DNA of 64,000 nt from Ceriagrion tenellum (lineage: Eukaryota > Arthropoda > Insecta > Odonata > Coenagrionidae), in contig OY720636.1 of NCBI GenBank assembly GCA_963169105.1, positions 78,046,123 to 78,110,122 of the forward strand, given 5' to 3'. The notes under the pieces are model-generated. The model was not told the DNA's origin. It searched no databases and worked only from the letters and a program-made list of their open reading frames with translations. Positions within the stretch are counted from its first letter, which is position 1. Each line of letters begins with the position of its first letter. Of the stretch, positions 10,686-21,319 are shown piece after piece. The translations under genes were made by a program, and so were the position numbers.

Positions 10686-11897
10686 CATCTACATCATCTA
10701 CGTCATACCCTGCAAGCCACCCAAAGGGTGTGTGGCAGGGAGTGCTACCACACCAGGCATGCACGAATGATACGGTAGAGCACCGAAACTACATTGAAAC
10801 CAGCGTACCAAACATGCAACGCGCCAATTACAAATCTACTAACCAAGAAACATTCTGTCGTCAATCGTTCCAACGTGCAGTGGGTACAAGAACTACTACT
10901 ACATATTCAAAACCTCATGCATAAATAAGAACATCAATATTTACATCATGCATAAATAAAGACGTAGAGAATATAATGAGAAAGATTTACTGTCTGCCTA
11001 TTGTCACAATTCGAACTATTCATGACGACCATCAAGCTGTTATGGCCCCGAATGGTACGCGGTAAAAATGACATTTTATACCTATCGGTTGTACAATCTA
11101 GCTCTCTAATTTTATTGGCGCGATCTAATCTGCCGTAGTACGAGGGGGTTAATAGTATGTTTTTTTACGTCGTCAGAGAAATGATTTTCCTGAAATTTAG
11201 TTAGGAGGTTAAGCCTATACTTAAATCTACGCTGTGTTAGCGATTCCCATCCTAATTCTTCTAACAGTCCAGACACACTAGCCAACTTATTGTAGCATCG
11301 TTTCACACACCTAGCTCCTCTTTAATGTACGCGATCTAACTCTGGAATCAACCCCGTTTCGTATGGATCCCAGACACTAACAGCATATTCCAGATGAGGC
11401 CTAACGATTGAAAAATAACAACGTTCTTTCACTTTCTCATCACATTTTCCGAGTACTCTCTTGATAAAGCGTAGCTTCCTGTATGCTTGACCGCATATTT
11501 CCCGAATGTTTTCCCCAAGATAAGTCGTGAGTAATTGTGACCCCTAAGTACTTAAGAGACTCTGCGTGAATAATTTCCGTATTATTAATTCTGTAAGCCC
11601 TATCTGGCCTATTTTTCTTTTTCCAAATGCTGACTGCTACGCACTTTTTGATGTTTAGTTCCATCTGCCACTTTTCGCACCAAGCATGAATAGCAAGTAG
11701 GTCGATTGTTAACGAGTCGCTATCTTCGGAATTGTTAATATCCCTATGCACAACTGCGTCGTCTGCGAAGAGTCTAAGCTTACTTTTAACGACGTTGCTA
11801 ATATCATTTATGTACAAGAGAAATAAAAGTGGACCAATGACACTTCCCTGAGGAACACCCGATGTAACGCTGTGTGCGTGTATGTTTATAAATGTAC
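10686..11897 (-). pseudogene. CR1/jockey-like LINE, RT motif B to 3' end (family C1)
   Basis: On the minus strand the copy opens inside the RT with SGVPQGSVIGPLLFLLYIND (motif B), then LRLFADDAVV (motif C, FADD) at about 11,745-11,770. It continues through LNIKKCVAVSIWKKKNRPDR and SLKYLGVTITHDLSWGKH. After a frameshift near 11,440 the tail follows: FIKRVLGKCDEKVKERCYF, YAVSVWDPYE, and LASVSGLLEELGWESLTQRR. The 3' untranslated part carries the family's CCCTGC/GCAGGG hairpin (10,708-10,740) and a short GATGTA tail at 10,686. The 5' part, with endonuclease and RT fingers, is missing and replaced by an hAT-like MITE at 11,898. It is inactive. Confidence 0.85.
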
Positions 11898-12188
11898 TCA
11901 TCACTCACTGAATTTTCATCGGATTATTTTACTACTCGATGTATCGACCAAAAAACATCGAGTATTTCGAAATACATCGATGTCGATATGGCTTCCCTAC
12001 AGAACAATGTTCGGCCTAGGGATGCTACATTGACTTAAAGCATCGAGTAGTCGATTTTTCGATGTTTATGACAGCACTCACCACTCACTCAATTTGTAAT
12101 CTGATTATTTTACTACTCGAAGTTTACGATGCCTCGGCCAAAAAAAATCTATTAGTCCGATATAGATGTCAATGTGGCATCCCAACTA
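11898..12188. mobile_element. hAT-like MITE, complete copy next to a partial copy
   Basis: 12,017-12,188 is bounded by TAGGGATGCTACATTGAC and its inverse GTCAATGTGGCATCCC. 11,898-12,000 is a related half (CATCACTCACTGAATTT, ATTTTACTACTCGATG) ending in the same type of terminus (GATATGGCTTCCCTAC). Multiple CATCGA/TCGATG motifs give it internal dyads. A TAGGGATGC-type terminus suggests the hAT superfamily, which makes 8-base target duplications; I could not define one here. There is no coding capacity. Confidence 0.65.
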
Positions 12189-12189
12189 T

Positions 12190-12689
12190 AGCTATAACTT
12201 TATCTAGTTCAGCGTTTTGGGGCTTGTTTGGTACCGTCGCATACTCGGTGTCTACATAACGAGAGCTAGAGATGGGAGGCTGAAGGTGCATCGGATACCT
12301 CAGCATTTGATGATCAAAGATCGTGTTTTACGCTCAAAACTGTTCGTTAGTACTGTTTCGTTCTTTCCCTCGTCCCCACGTTAAGTCCACAGTACGCTGA
12401 GTGCCGTTTGTGATGATAAAAATTTGAAATATGGTTCAATTTTCCATGGGGATCCTTGTTTCCCGAGTTGATTGTGTCGAAATAGATAACGATCATAAGG
12501 ACCTGAATAAGCTACAAGTGATCGTAGTTTGAAATTTTTGCGTACTATCCTGAAACAATTATTATGTCGGATCCATCTTTACGTGGATTAAGTGTCAAAG
12601 GAGCAATATTACGGCTGTTTCCCGTAAACATTCCGCTGGGTAACGTACAAAAATCGATCTCAGTCTCGTCTCGACCGCTCATCCTGCGG
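12190..12689. other. Unassigned spacer
   Basis: No recognisable gene or repeat; composition is ordinary for the window. Confidence 0.35.
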
Positions 12690-13546
12690 TACATCTACAT
12701 CTACGTAATACCCTGCGAGCCACCACAAGGATGTGTGGCAGGGGGTGAAGATCACCAAACATACACTATTGACATGTGACTAGGATGTTTAATGGAGACA
12801 TGCTAGAGAACAGGGTCACATGCAGCTAGATGGTTAGTATGAACATAATAAGAAAGGGATTATTGGTTGCTATTACATGCATCATGCACTACAGACTACT
12901 CTAACTATATTTCACCTACCTATCCCTTTCCTACGCTGCCTATTGTTCTCTCTTATGGTACGCGGGAAAAATGACGTTTTAAATCTATCGGTACGAAAAT
13001 CTATCTCTAACTTTGTTAATCTGATTAAACCTAGCGTAATACGCAGGGGATCTCAATATATATCTAACGTCATCTGTGAACAAATTGGTTTCGAATTTAC
13101 TTAAAAGGTTAAACCTAGATATTTTAACCTGCGTTCTGATTGTAATTCCAATCCAAGTTCTTCTTTCAAACTCGTGACACTTATACAGTCATCATAACGG
13201 CCTTTAACAAGTCTAGTGGATCTCCTTTGCACACGCTCTAATTCTTTTATCATACCTTCCTCGTACGGATCCCATATACTAGCGGCATATTCTAAATGAG
13301 GCCTGACAAGTGTAAAATAACTTCTTTCTCGTACTCTCTCATCGCATTTGCCTAGAACCCTTTTTACGAATCCTAATCTACAGTTTGCTACACTAGTTAT
13401 TTCCCTGATGTGTTTCCCCCATGATATGTCTTCAGTGATGGTGGCGCTTAAGTATTTAATAGATTCTACGTTAGATATTTTCTTTTCTTTGATGCAATAA
13501 TTATTCCGGGGAAAGCCATTCTTTTACCATAAGTTCATCTCCTAGT
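12690..13546 (-). pseudogene. CR1/jockey-like LINE, thumb to 3' tail (family C1)
   Basis: Minus-strand reading gives NNYCIKEKKISNVESIKYL, TEDISWGKHIREITSV, RLGFVKRVLGKCDERVRE and YFTLVRPHLEYAASIWDPYE, then ELERVQRRSTRLVKGRYDD. These are the post-RT landmarks shared with the copies at 18.8, 25.7 and 27.3 kb. The C-terminal part degrades into frameshifts and stops around 13,100. The 3' end holds the CCCTGC/GCAGGG hairpin and a GATGTA tail at 12,690-12,705. The 5' end starts at the same place (TGGCTTTCCCCGGAATAATT) as the copy at 25,665, so both may derive from similarly truncated insertions. Confidence 0.85.
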
Positions 13547-14319
13547 CACTATATGAATGGTATCCACGATTACTTTAAGAAATTATTGTATAGAAGTGGA
13601 GGACTTTCGCCCATTCTAACCAAATGCTTGTTGCTATTTCTCTTTTTTAGCGCCAAACCATCAGGATAGCGATTATCTTCCGTTCGCGATCTCGATGCTC
13701 TAATCATATACCCTGCGGTTGCGCGACAGATTGTTCCGCAGCCTTATTCGAAAGTAGAGGAGTTCTAACGTGAAGAGCATCAACCGCAGTGCGTTAGGTA
13801 ATGCGTTTGAATATCTTTCCGCGACCGCGAGCTTTCGTGCATCTATTGTTTTACCGCGGAAGCGTTGTGCAACAGGCGTTCGCCCGAATTTTTCCGGATG
13901 TCAGTTCAGCTAATGACTCTCCATTGTGAAATCTCACCCGACTACATGCCGTCAATGCTCTCTATTGTGGTTGAATAAAAGAAAAGTTTGGTTCTGTGAG
14001 TGACCGAAATCGTTCGTTCGTTTCTTTTCTAGTGTGTCTCCGTGTGTGACTCAGATATGTCATCTTTCGTGATTTTAAAGAAGATTCTCTACCCGTTTTT
14101 GCGGGTGAAACTAGACGCAAAATTTGCCAATGATAACTAAAACTGAAGGTGTCTTGATGTCCACATTAAAAAAATGAGAGCTCTGAAAGAGTAATGAAGA
14201 TGATACAAGTTATCGAAACCTAGATTGGTTTTCTGTGAATACATTGTGACGATTGTATTCTTAGAATTTTTGTATTTATTGAGGATTTTTTGAAGACTTT
14301 TCATTCTATATTATGTGCT
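13547..14319. other. Unassigned spacer
   Basis: No open frame, tRNA-like block or inverted repeat stood out. A CpG-containing section near 13,680-13,900 could be single-copy DNA. Confidence 0.35.
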
Positions 14320-15279
14320 TACGGGGTCTGTCCCAAAAGTAATGCACCGCATTGTTTTGCAAAATTTATTGATCCAATGCATACGACAACCTAAAATTCT
14401 TCAAAATAATCTCCTTCCGCGTCGATACACTTCTGCCAGCGGTTCTTCCACGCCCGTAAGGCACCCTGGAACTGGTCGACGGGAATGCTCTTGAGAATCC
14501 TCGTCGAGGTAGCCTTGATGTTGTCGATGGTGTCGAAATGCGCACCTTTCAACTCCACTTTGAGGCGTGGAAACAAAAAGAAGTCTGGCGGTGACAAGTC
14601 CGGACTCTACGGCGGCCGCGGCAACGTTTCAGTGCGCTAACCGCTCAGGTAATTGGTGACAACGAAGGCGGTGTGTGCCGGCGCATTGTCAGGGTGGAGT
14701 TTCCACGAATTCCTGATCTCGGGTCGGACGGCACAAGTTAGGCGCACACCTTGCGCATGAGCAAATCCTCCGACACAATCCGATGAACGCTTGATTTAGG
14801 CATGTCCAGTAAGTCAGACATTAACCTGACACTTAATCGGCGGTCCGTGTTAAATAATTTTCGCTGTCCTCGCCCCGCGACGTCGACGGGCGTCCTGAGG
14901 GAGCTTCGTCGGCGAGGTCCTCTCGGCCCTCCAGGAACATCTTGTGTCATCGGTTCGACTGGGATCGGGAGAGGCAATCTTCCCCAAAAGCTTGCTGAAG
15001 CATTTGGAAAGTTTCCAGCGGTGTCTTTTTAAGTTTAACGCAAAACTTGGTTGCTGCTCGTTGATCGAGAGATCACTCCATTTTTACCTCGACGAGGTCA
15101 CACTGCAGGGGTTCACAAAATCATGCGTGTACACACTCCAAGAGCTTGGAGGCAACTGGCATTCATATCGCTGGAAAGCTTAGACCCCCCACGACATACT
15201 CCAATCAGTCCGGTCGGTCTGCGACGCACAGTCACGTCAGAAATAAATTCGACGCATTACTTCTGGGACAAACCCTGTA
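14320..15279 (-). mobile_element. Mariner element, internally deleted and frameshifted
   Basis: TA dinucleotides at both ends enclose inverted termini, TACGGGGTCTGTCCCAAAAG on the left and, inverted, TACAGGGTTTGTCCCAGAAG on the right. At 960 bases it is shorter than the usual ~1.3 kb. On the minus strand the N-terminal part is recognisable as TPLETFQMLQQAFGEDCLSR, a stop near 14,960, DEAPSGRPSTSR, and after a frameshift NTDRRLSVRLMSDLLDMPKS and VSEDLLMRKVCA. A deletion then joins to the C-terminal part, WKLHPDNAPAHTAFVV (second catalytic aspartate) and SPPDFFLFPRLKVELKG (third aspartate), ending RWQKCIDAEGDYFEEF. The segment holding the first catalytic aspartate is gone, so it cannot encode an active DD34D transposase. 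The ends might still be mobilised by a related enzyme. Confidence 0.9.
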
Positions 15280-15309
15280 TGACGTATTTTCGTACAAATT
15301 CCACTAACA

Positions 15310-15660
15310 AATGCCAATTTTTCTCATAAAAGTACTTGAAATTAAAATCGTTGAAACTTTCGCAGTCTATGATCTTGATGCTGTGTTAGCTCTGACGGAG
15401 TGCACGACGAAGATGAAAAAATCGTAGATTTTGAAAAAAAAATCCTGACGCGGGTAATCCGGAAAAACGGTACATGAAGCTATAATTCCTCTATATCCCC
15501 CATTCTCCCGTGTAAGACAATGTGAACGGAAACTAATTTCGTGGGAATAAAAAGAGTGTAGAATGATTGAGTTTTATGTAGTGTTTCCCTTGGACTTTGT
15601 GTTTTTGCTTACAGGCAGATGGTACATATAATTTACATGTAAAAGAGGAATGGGTTGCCT
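15310..15660. repeat. Dispersed repeat (family P), copy 1
   Basis: GTTGAAACTTTCGCAGTC, TTGATGCTGTGTTAGCT, CTCCCGTGTAAGACAATGTG and GGCAGATGGTACATATAA recur in the same order at 20,240-20,570 (copy 2). Both copies are about 330-350 bases, noncoding, with scattered substitutions. No inverted termini or A-tail identify the class. Confidence 0.65.
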
Positions 15661-16091
15661 GAAAGATAAGGTATAATGTAAAACGTGCACATTATTCGTC
15701 GATTACAATGGGTAATCTGTAATCTGTAATATTTCTAGCTGGAGTAGCCGAACGCTACTACACTCCATTGAGCAGATTCATTTATCCTTCCATTATTTCT
15801 GCGACTTGCTAATAATTCAAATAGTAAGATGTGTTTATGGTCTAATTATAGACTGACCTTTGCTACAAAATATAATTATTTTCTGCGTTTTTGTCTTGCA
15901 TGATCACATCTGAAATGGAAAATTGTTATACCTGTCTACAAATAGAATTTTACAGTTCAGTGGATAATACGAATTAATTCGTCAATAGTATCGCATGGTA
16001 CAGGCTTTTCGATTTTGCGCCCTCCTTTCTTCCCGTGGTGCTAACTTTTTGTGCCCCGCTTTTTCCCATGATGCTAACTCTTACTTACTCT
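15661..16091. other. Unassigned A/T-rich spacer
   Basis: Nothing recognised apart from two small TAATCTGTAATCTGTAAT direct repeats near 15,715. Confidence 0.35.
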
Positions 16092-17200
16092 TACTCCCAT
16101 GATCATGTGTACCCAAGGTGGTACTTGTCCTCGCCAACATAGTGCCTCCATTGCCTCCTGTCTTTCGCATGTTCTTCTGTTGTTCTTATCTTAGCCATGT
16201 CTTTCTTCACCTGGTCTTTCCACCGCAGTTTAGGCCTGCCACGTGGTCGTCTTCTATTCGGGCTTCCTTCCCATAGCTTTACCTCCTAACTAAATTTCAA
16301 GGAAATCATTTCTCTGACGACGTAAAAAAACATACTATTAACCCCCTCGTACTACGGCAGATTAGATCGCGCTAATAAAATTATAGATTGTAGAACCGAT
16401 TGATAGAAAGATAAGATAGATAGAAAGATAGATAGAAAGAGCTAGATTGTAGAACCGATAGGTATAAAATGTCATTTTTTCTGCGTACCATTCGGGACCA
16501 TAACAGCTGTGATCGTCGTTATGAATAGTTCGAATTGTGACAATAGGCGGACAGTAAATCTTTCTCATTATATTCTCCTCTTTCTTATTTATGCATGATG
16601 TAAATATAGATGTTCTTATTTATGCATGATATTTTGAATATGTAGTAGTAGTCTTTGTATCCCTTGCATGCTGGAACGATTGACGATAGAATGTTTCTTG
16701 GGTATTAGATTTTTAATTGGCGCTTTGCATGTGTGGTACGCGGGTATCAATGTAATTTCGGTGTTCTACCGTATCATTCATGCATGCCTGGTGTGGAATC
16801 ACCCCCTGCCACACACTCTTTGGGTGGCTTGCAGGGTATGACGTAGATGTAAATGATGTAGATGTATCTGGTATAGGGTGCTTGATTCTTCCCTTCTGAT
16901 GATGTGGCCGGTCCATCTTAGCCTTCTGCTTTTATCTTCCGCCACGATATCTGGCTCCTTGAAAAGACTTCTGATTTCCCGATTGTGTTTTATCCTCCAT
17001 GTGTCGCCTTCTTTAGTTGGTCCAAAGATTTTACGTAGGATTTTGTTCTCAAAGGTAATTACTTTTTTTCTCTGTGTTTTTGTCTAAAATCCAGGTTTCA
17101 GCTCAATAAAGCAGGTCGGGTCTAATTATAGTTTTGTGGGTCTTCAGCTTAGTATAGTGAGATAAGATTTTTGTGGAAGAAGAGGTACAAGAAGAGGTGC
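16092..17200 (-). pseudogene. RTE-like LINE C-terminal fragment (family D), split by a CR1 insertion
   Basis: Two minus-strand pieces of the same LINE tail flank an unrelated insertion. The upstream piece (17,200 to 16,867) reads LLYGSETWILDKNTEKKV, LRKIFGPTKEGDTWRIKHNR, then RRLRWTGHIIRREG with frameshifts. The downstream piece (16,279 to 16,092) continues with WEGSPNRRRPRGRPKLRWKD, QVKKDMAKI and HAKDRRQWRHYVG. The order of motifs is correct for one protein, so the family C1 copy between them landed inside an existing LINE. No clear target duplication was found at the junctions. Confidence 0.75.
16280..16866 (+). pseudogene. CR1/jockey-like LINE 3' fragment (family C1) with GATA-type expansion
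   Basis: Starts ACCTCCTAACTAAATTTC and carries the C-terminal coding remnant and 3' untranslated region of family C1, ending with the CCCTGC/GCAGGG hairpin and a GATGTAGATGTA tail. Compared with 26,150-26,283, the stretch TAGATTGTAGAACCGAT occurs twice (about 16,384 and 16,444) around a GATAGAAA/GATA tract, so a short segment was duplicated with microsatellite growth between. It is nested in the RTE-like LINE of the opposite strand. Confidence 0.75.
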
Positions 17201-17399
17201 TAACTCTTATCATTATTTTGCATTATAATATATACGTAATATTAGTGCATATTATGGCATTGTCATCCGGTTCTGAGCCATCCTTGAAGTTTCAAGTCTC
17301 TACGCCATCGAGAAGTTAGTTCAAAATCGATTGCAACATTTTTACCGAACAAACAGACAGACAAGAAAGTTAGTCAAAAGAACCGTAATAAAAATCGGT

Positions 17400-18290
17400 T
17401 AATATGAGTTCGAGGGTGTCAAACAGTTCGCCTGTCTTGGAGTCATTTCAAATTTTGAAAATAAAATGTCTAACGAGATCGATGAAAAGGGCGATGACCG
17501 GCTATAAGGCATATTTCTCTGGGGATCGGGTAGGTATTGGGTGGATAGAGTACTGGCTAACCATACGGGCGGCCAGGGTTCAAATCCCTGAGGAGGTGGA
17601 TGTTTTTCAGAGGAAACACGAACCCTACTTGAGTGTCTGGTGGGGGGCACTTCAAGGACAGTACTCCGCCTGTCGGATGAGACGTTAAGCCGTGGTCCCC
17701 TTGGCGTCTTTCGTTAAGGGCAGGTTAATGCCGACGCAGGGTTTTCATCCACCCTTCCTCCCTTACCTATCTCCCCTATGGCGCAAATGACCTTAGCAGT
17801 CGGTCGCCTCCCCAATATCAAATCCAGTCCAGCATATTTTTCTAATGTGTCTCTCCTTAAATCGACCCTACTATCAAGAAAAATAAAAACGAAAATACAC
17901 GAAAGACCCACATGAAACCTGCTGTCACGCACGGAGTAGAGACGTGGGTCCTTTCCAAGAATGACGAGGAAATACTCGGAATATTCGAAAGAAAAAATAA
18001 TGAGCAAAGTTCATGTTGAAGTTGGAGAGGGAGAGATATGGAGAATCTGAATGAACTGGGCGATGAATGATATGCTGGGATGATATATTGGGAAAGGAAG
18101 ATATCCTGAGGATCTCCAAGTCCCTGCGGCTGGCATGGCTGGGACTCATGCAAATAATGGGTGAACACAGAATACCCAAGCGAATGCTGTGTACCGAGAT
18201 AGAATCGGTCAGGGAGAGAGGAATATCGTGAAAACAATGGATACATGATGCTGAAGCGGCGGCTGGAGGACGAAAAAAACACACCTAAGG
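17400..18290 (+). pseudogene. RTE-like LINE C-terminal region (family E), split by a SINE
   Basis: The first piece (17,400-17,520) encodes FEGVKQFACLGVISNFENKM. After a 312-base SINE the second piece resumes with SLLKSTLLSRKIKTKIHE and KPAVTHGVETWVLSKNDEEI, then LGIFERK. Beyond 18,000 the remaining tail is visible only across frames: a WLGHVQRM-like block and a GRERG/W-rich block, with stops. The protein order fits a single LINE tail interrupted once. It is dead. Confidence 0.75.
17521..17832 (+). mobile_element. tRNA-derived SINE (family S1) with target duplication
   Basis: Flanked by GCATATTTCTCT (17,509-17,520) and GCATATTTTTCT (17,833-17,844), a 12-base target duplication with one mismatch. 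The head has GTGGATAGAGTACTGGC (A-box-like) and CAGGGTTCAAATCCCTG (B box). The body includes TGTCGGATGAGACGTTAAGC and GCAGTCGGTCGCCTCC, and the end is an ATCAAATCCAGTCCA-type tail with no poly(A). A second copy is at 40,175. The body block GGATGAGACGTTAA is a sequence I associate with SINEs of several invertebrates, but that is recall and unchecked. Mobility would depend on a partner LINE. Confidence 0.85.
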
Positions 18291-18828
18291 GTCTAAAGTC
18301 TATTGGGTCCAAAATGGTGTAAAAAACTATTCTACATATTAACTTTTCATGCAAAATAGTACCTATAAACATAGTATAACTTACTGCATATCAACTAGCA
18401 TTTGTACCCTATATCACTTTTAATTTGTTGATAATTTAAAAATTTACCTGTCTCGAGTAATTTTTTTTAACTCGGCCATACCAGTTCGTGAAATTAGTAC
18501 ATAAGGTCGAAATAGTTATGAAAATTAAAAAAACTGCCTGCTGGTTGCCTACAACGGGTTGAAGAGCGGATTGCCATTCTAATTGGTAATTATTTTGGCT
18601 ATGTCGGCGAAAGACAGAATAGAACACATTACAGCTATTGATCTTAACTTACATTTGTAAAACGCAGACACATGCAGATATTTGTAATATAAAACCTGTT
18701 GCTTTATATAAAATGTTTAAAATACAGTTATAATATCAGCCTGTTAATATGTAGATATGGGTTTATATTATTTTCGGACTTTTTTAAATTTGTGGGCTAA
18801 AGTCCATTCTACAATGGACGTTAGCCGT
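18291..18828. other. Unassigned spacer with a small hairpin
   Basis: No gene recognised. 18,797-18,826 can fold as GCTAAAGTCCATT/AATGGACGTTAGC with a 4-base loop, immediately before the CR1-like copy. It may be coincidence or the end of a MITE. Confidence 0.35.
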
Positions 18829-19544
18829 AATGGGGGAAACACATCAGGGAAATAACTAGCGTAGCAAACCGTAGATTAGGATTCGTAAAAAGGGTTGTAG
18901 GCAAATTCGATGAGAGAATACGAGAAAGAAGCTATTTTACACTTGTCAGGCCTCACTTAGAATATGCCGCTAGTATATGGGATCCCTACGAGGAAGGTTT
19001 GATTAAAGAATTAGAGCGCGTGCAAAGGAGATCCGCTAGGTTTGTTAAAGGCCGTTATGATAATTGTATAAGTGTTACGAGTTTAATAGAAGAACTAGGA
19101 TGGGAATTACTATCAGAACGCAAGTTAAAATTTAGGTTAAACCTTTTAAGTAAATTCGGAACCGATTTGTTCACAGATGATGTTAGATATATATTAATAA
19201 CCCCTGCGTATTATGCTAGGTTTGATCGTATTAACAAGGTTAGAGAGATAGATTGTCGTACCGATAGATTTAAAATGTCATTTTTCCCGCGTACCATGAG
19301 AGAGAACAATAGGCAGCGTAGCAAACGGGTAGGTAGGTGAAATATAGTTAGAGTGGTCTGTAGTGCATGATGAATGTAACAACAACCATTAATCCCTTTC
19401 TTATTATGTATATACTAACCATGTGACCCTATTATCTAGCATGCATTCATTGAATATCCTAGTTGCATGTCAATAGTGCATGTTTGGTGATCTTCACCCC
19501 CTGCCACACCCTCGAGGTGGCTCGCAGGGTATTACGTAGATGTA
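18829..19544 (+). pseudogene. CR1/jockey-like LINE, 3' fragment (family C1)
   Basis: Begins at WGKHIREITSVANRRLGFVK and runs through RPHLEYAASIWDPYEEGLIK, ELERVQRRSARFVKGRYDN, ISVTSLIEELGWELLSERKL, FRLNLLSKFGTDLFTDDVRY and IDCRTDRFKMSFFPRTMREN. The distal 113 codons from 18,999 are open to a stop at 19,340, so this is the least degraded C-terminus of the family here. The 3' untranslated region ends with CCCTGC and GCAGGG in a hairpin (about 19,499-19,530) and ACGTAGATGTA. The RT itself is missing. Confidence 0.88.
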
Positions 19545-20239
19545 AGCCGCGATGAAGATGGTCAAGTCCCATCTTTACGGCCTGCGTTTTACGGCAGGTG
19601 AAATATCAGCCAATCAGAGCGTGCCATTACTACTTCCGAGGTCAGTCACGGCACTTTTTGCCGTGCTGTTGCTTTATCGGAAGCTTTTTTGAGGTTAGAG
19701 GTTGACATCGGGTATTTATAAATAACGCAGTGAATATTTTAGAAACTAATTTTGAAACACATGCAATTTCATGACGCGCATAAAGTACTTTGACTCTCAT
19801 TTGTCTTCGGTATCCATTTAGATCTGTTACGGCTTACTTCTGCATTGGAGAATGACTGCTGTAAGGAAATCCATACGTCCTAAGTGATACGGCTTACGTC
19901 TTACTGCTTGCGTCCATTTTAGAATGGGCGTAAAGTACTTTGAACTTTTCTTGTTTTGATTTTTTTTCGGAACTTCCGGTGTGGAATTTTCAATTTGGAC
20001 TATTTGTCGTACGATTGTTGATGAAGATCTGAGGGCAATGGTAGTTGCAACATGGAGAGAGAAGCCAAGGAGAAGGTTGGTATGGAGGCTTATTATAGTG
20101 TGAGGGTCAAGGCCCACTCCGGGCTGTAGAGCTGTTGACGACGATGAAGATGTGTTTATGGCTTCATTTTGTTGACGTTTGATGTCCCGATAAAGTTCTC
20201 TTATTATACACATTCTCTCGCAAAAATTATATTTCCATG
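19545..20239. other. Unassigned spacer
   Basis: Contains two short direct repeats (AAAGTACTTTGA near 19,781 and 19,930; ACGGCTTAC twice). A long minus-strand open frame (19,827-20,393, 188 codons) spans this and family P; it has a serine run and no known motif, and family P copy 1 does not keep the frame, so I do not call it a gene. Confidence 0.35.
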
Positions 20240-20570
20240 GGAGTAAAATGCTAATATTCCTAAAAATTATTGAAACTTTCGCGGTCCATGTTCTTGATGC
20301 TGTGTTAACTGTAACGAGGTCCTCGACAAAGATGAAAACACGTAACTTTAACAAATTCCTGTCGCGGGCAATCCTGAAGGAACAGTACATCACGATATTT
20401 TTTCTCTATTTCAACAATTCTTCCGTGTAAGCCAATGTAAACAGAAACTCTAATTCGTGGGTAAAAGAGAGTGCAGAAAGGTAGGGTTTTGTGTGGTGAT
20501 TCCCTTAGACATTGTGTTTATGTTTACCGGCAGATGATATGTATAACTTTCTTAGAAAAGTGAAATGAAA
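20240..20570. repeat. Dispersed repeat (family P), copy 2
   Basis: Second copy of the repeat at 15,310, with GAAACTTTCGCGGTCCATG, TTGATGCTGTGTTAACTG and TTCCGTGTAAGCCAATGT in the same order. Confidence 0.65.
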
Positions 20571-20574
20571 ACTA

Positions 20575-21070
20575 ATGACCTGGAACCTTCTTCTTCTCCT
20601 CCTCAACCCTACTTTTTTTAGTAAGGTTGGTGGGTATTCAAATCTTTCTTTCCAGAGAAATTCTCTTTATTTCTGCGTATCTCCTCCCTCCACAAATTCA
20701 AATTCGGGAATTCCTGCCTGTCTAGGCCTTCCTCTTCCTGCACGTCCCTCTACCATTCCTTCCATCTAGGCAATCATCCAGTTAGTGCCACAGCAGGTGT
20801 CCAATCCATCCTTCTGCCCCCTTCTTGAGATTAACCTACCAATGTTCGCCCCTCCCCCAACTCTTTCCAGAACCTCGATGTTTGTAACTATCTCTGTGCA
20901 TGGGATCTTTAGGGTTCTTCTCCAGCCCCATTTTTAAAATGCCCCCAATCTACTCCTTTCTCCCTTTCTTAAGGTCCAAGTTTCTGAGCTGCATGTGCGC
21001 ACACTCCATACTTAGCTCTTTACCAATTCTTTTCGGGTTTGTATTGAGACATTTCTTTTAAGTCAAGAGA
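20575..21070 (-). pseudogene. RTE-like LINE C-terminal fragment, heavily decayed
   Basis: On the minus strand scattered frames give a GHLLWH/GHLLRHN-type block, a GRAGRGRP-like basic block (from the reverse of CTTCCTCTTCCTGCACGTCC), and GGRRYAEIKRISLERK near 20,650. The order matches the tail domain of RTE-like LINEs. Several stops and frameshifts are present. Which of the other LINE families it belongs to is not clear. Confidence 0.55.
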
Positions 21071-21319
21071 GTTTTCTTCTTGATAAAAGCTTGGTTCGCG
21101 GTGTTATTAAACTTCTTATAGTGGATCGCCTTCAATCTGGTAGATCTCATGTCACAACCAGCGATAAGATGGACATGTTTTTCGTGTCAGTCTAAACGTA
21201 GTAAATCTTATTTTATGGGACAGAATTGTATTCCTTCACCTTGTCTCTACTGTTAAGGAAGTTATGGAGATGTATGAATCCCCATGGGTACTCGTTTCGC
21301 ATTGGAATGGAGCTAATGG

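Noticed and set aside
19827..20393. 188-codon minus-strand gene
   Set aside because: It overlaps the dispersed repeat P, whose other copy does not keep the frame, and shows no known motif.
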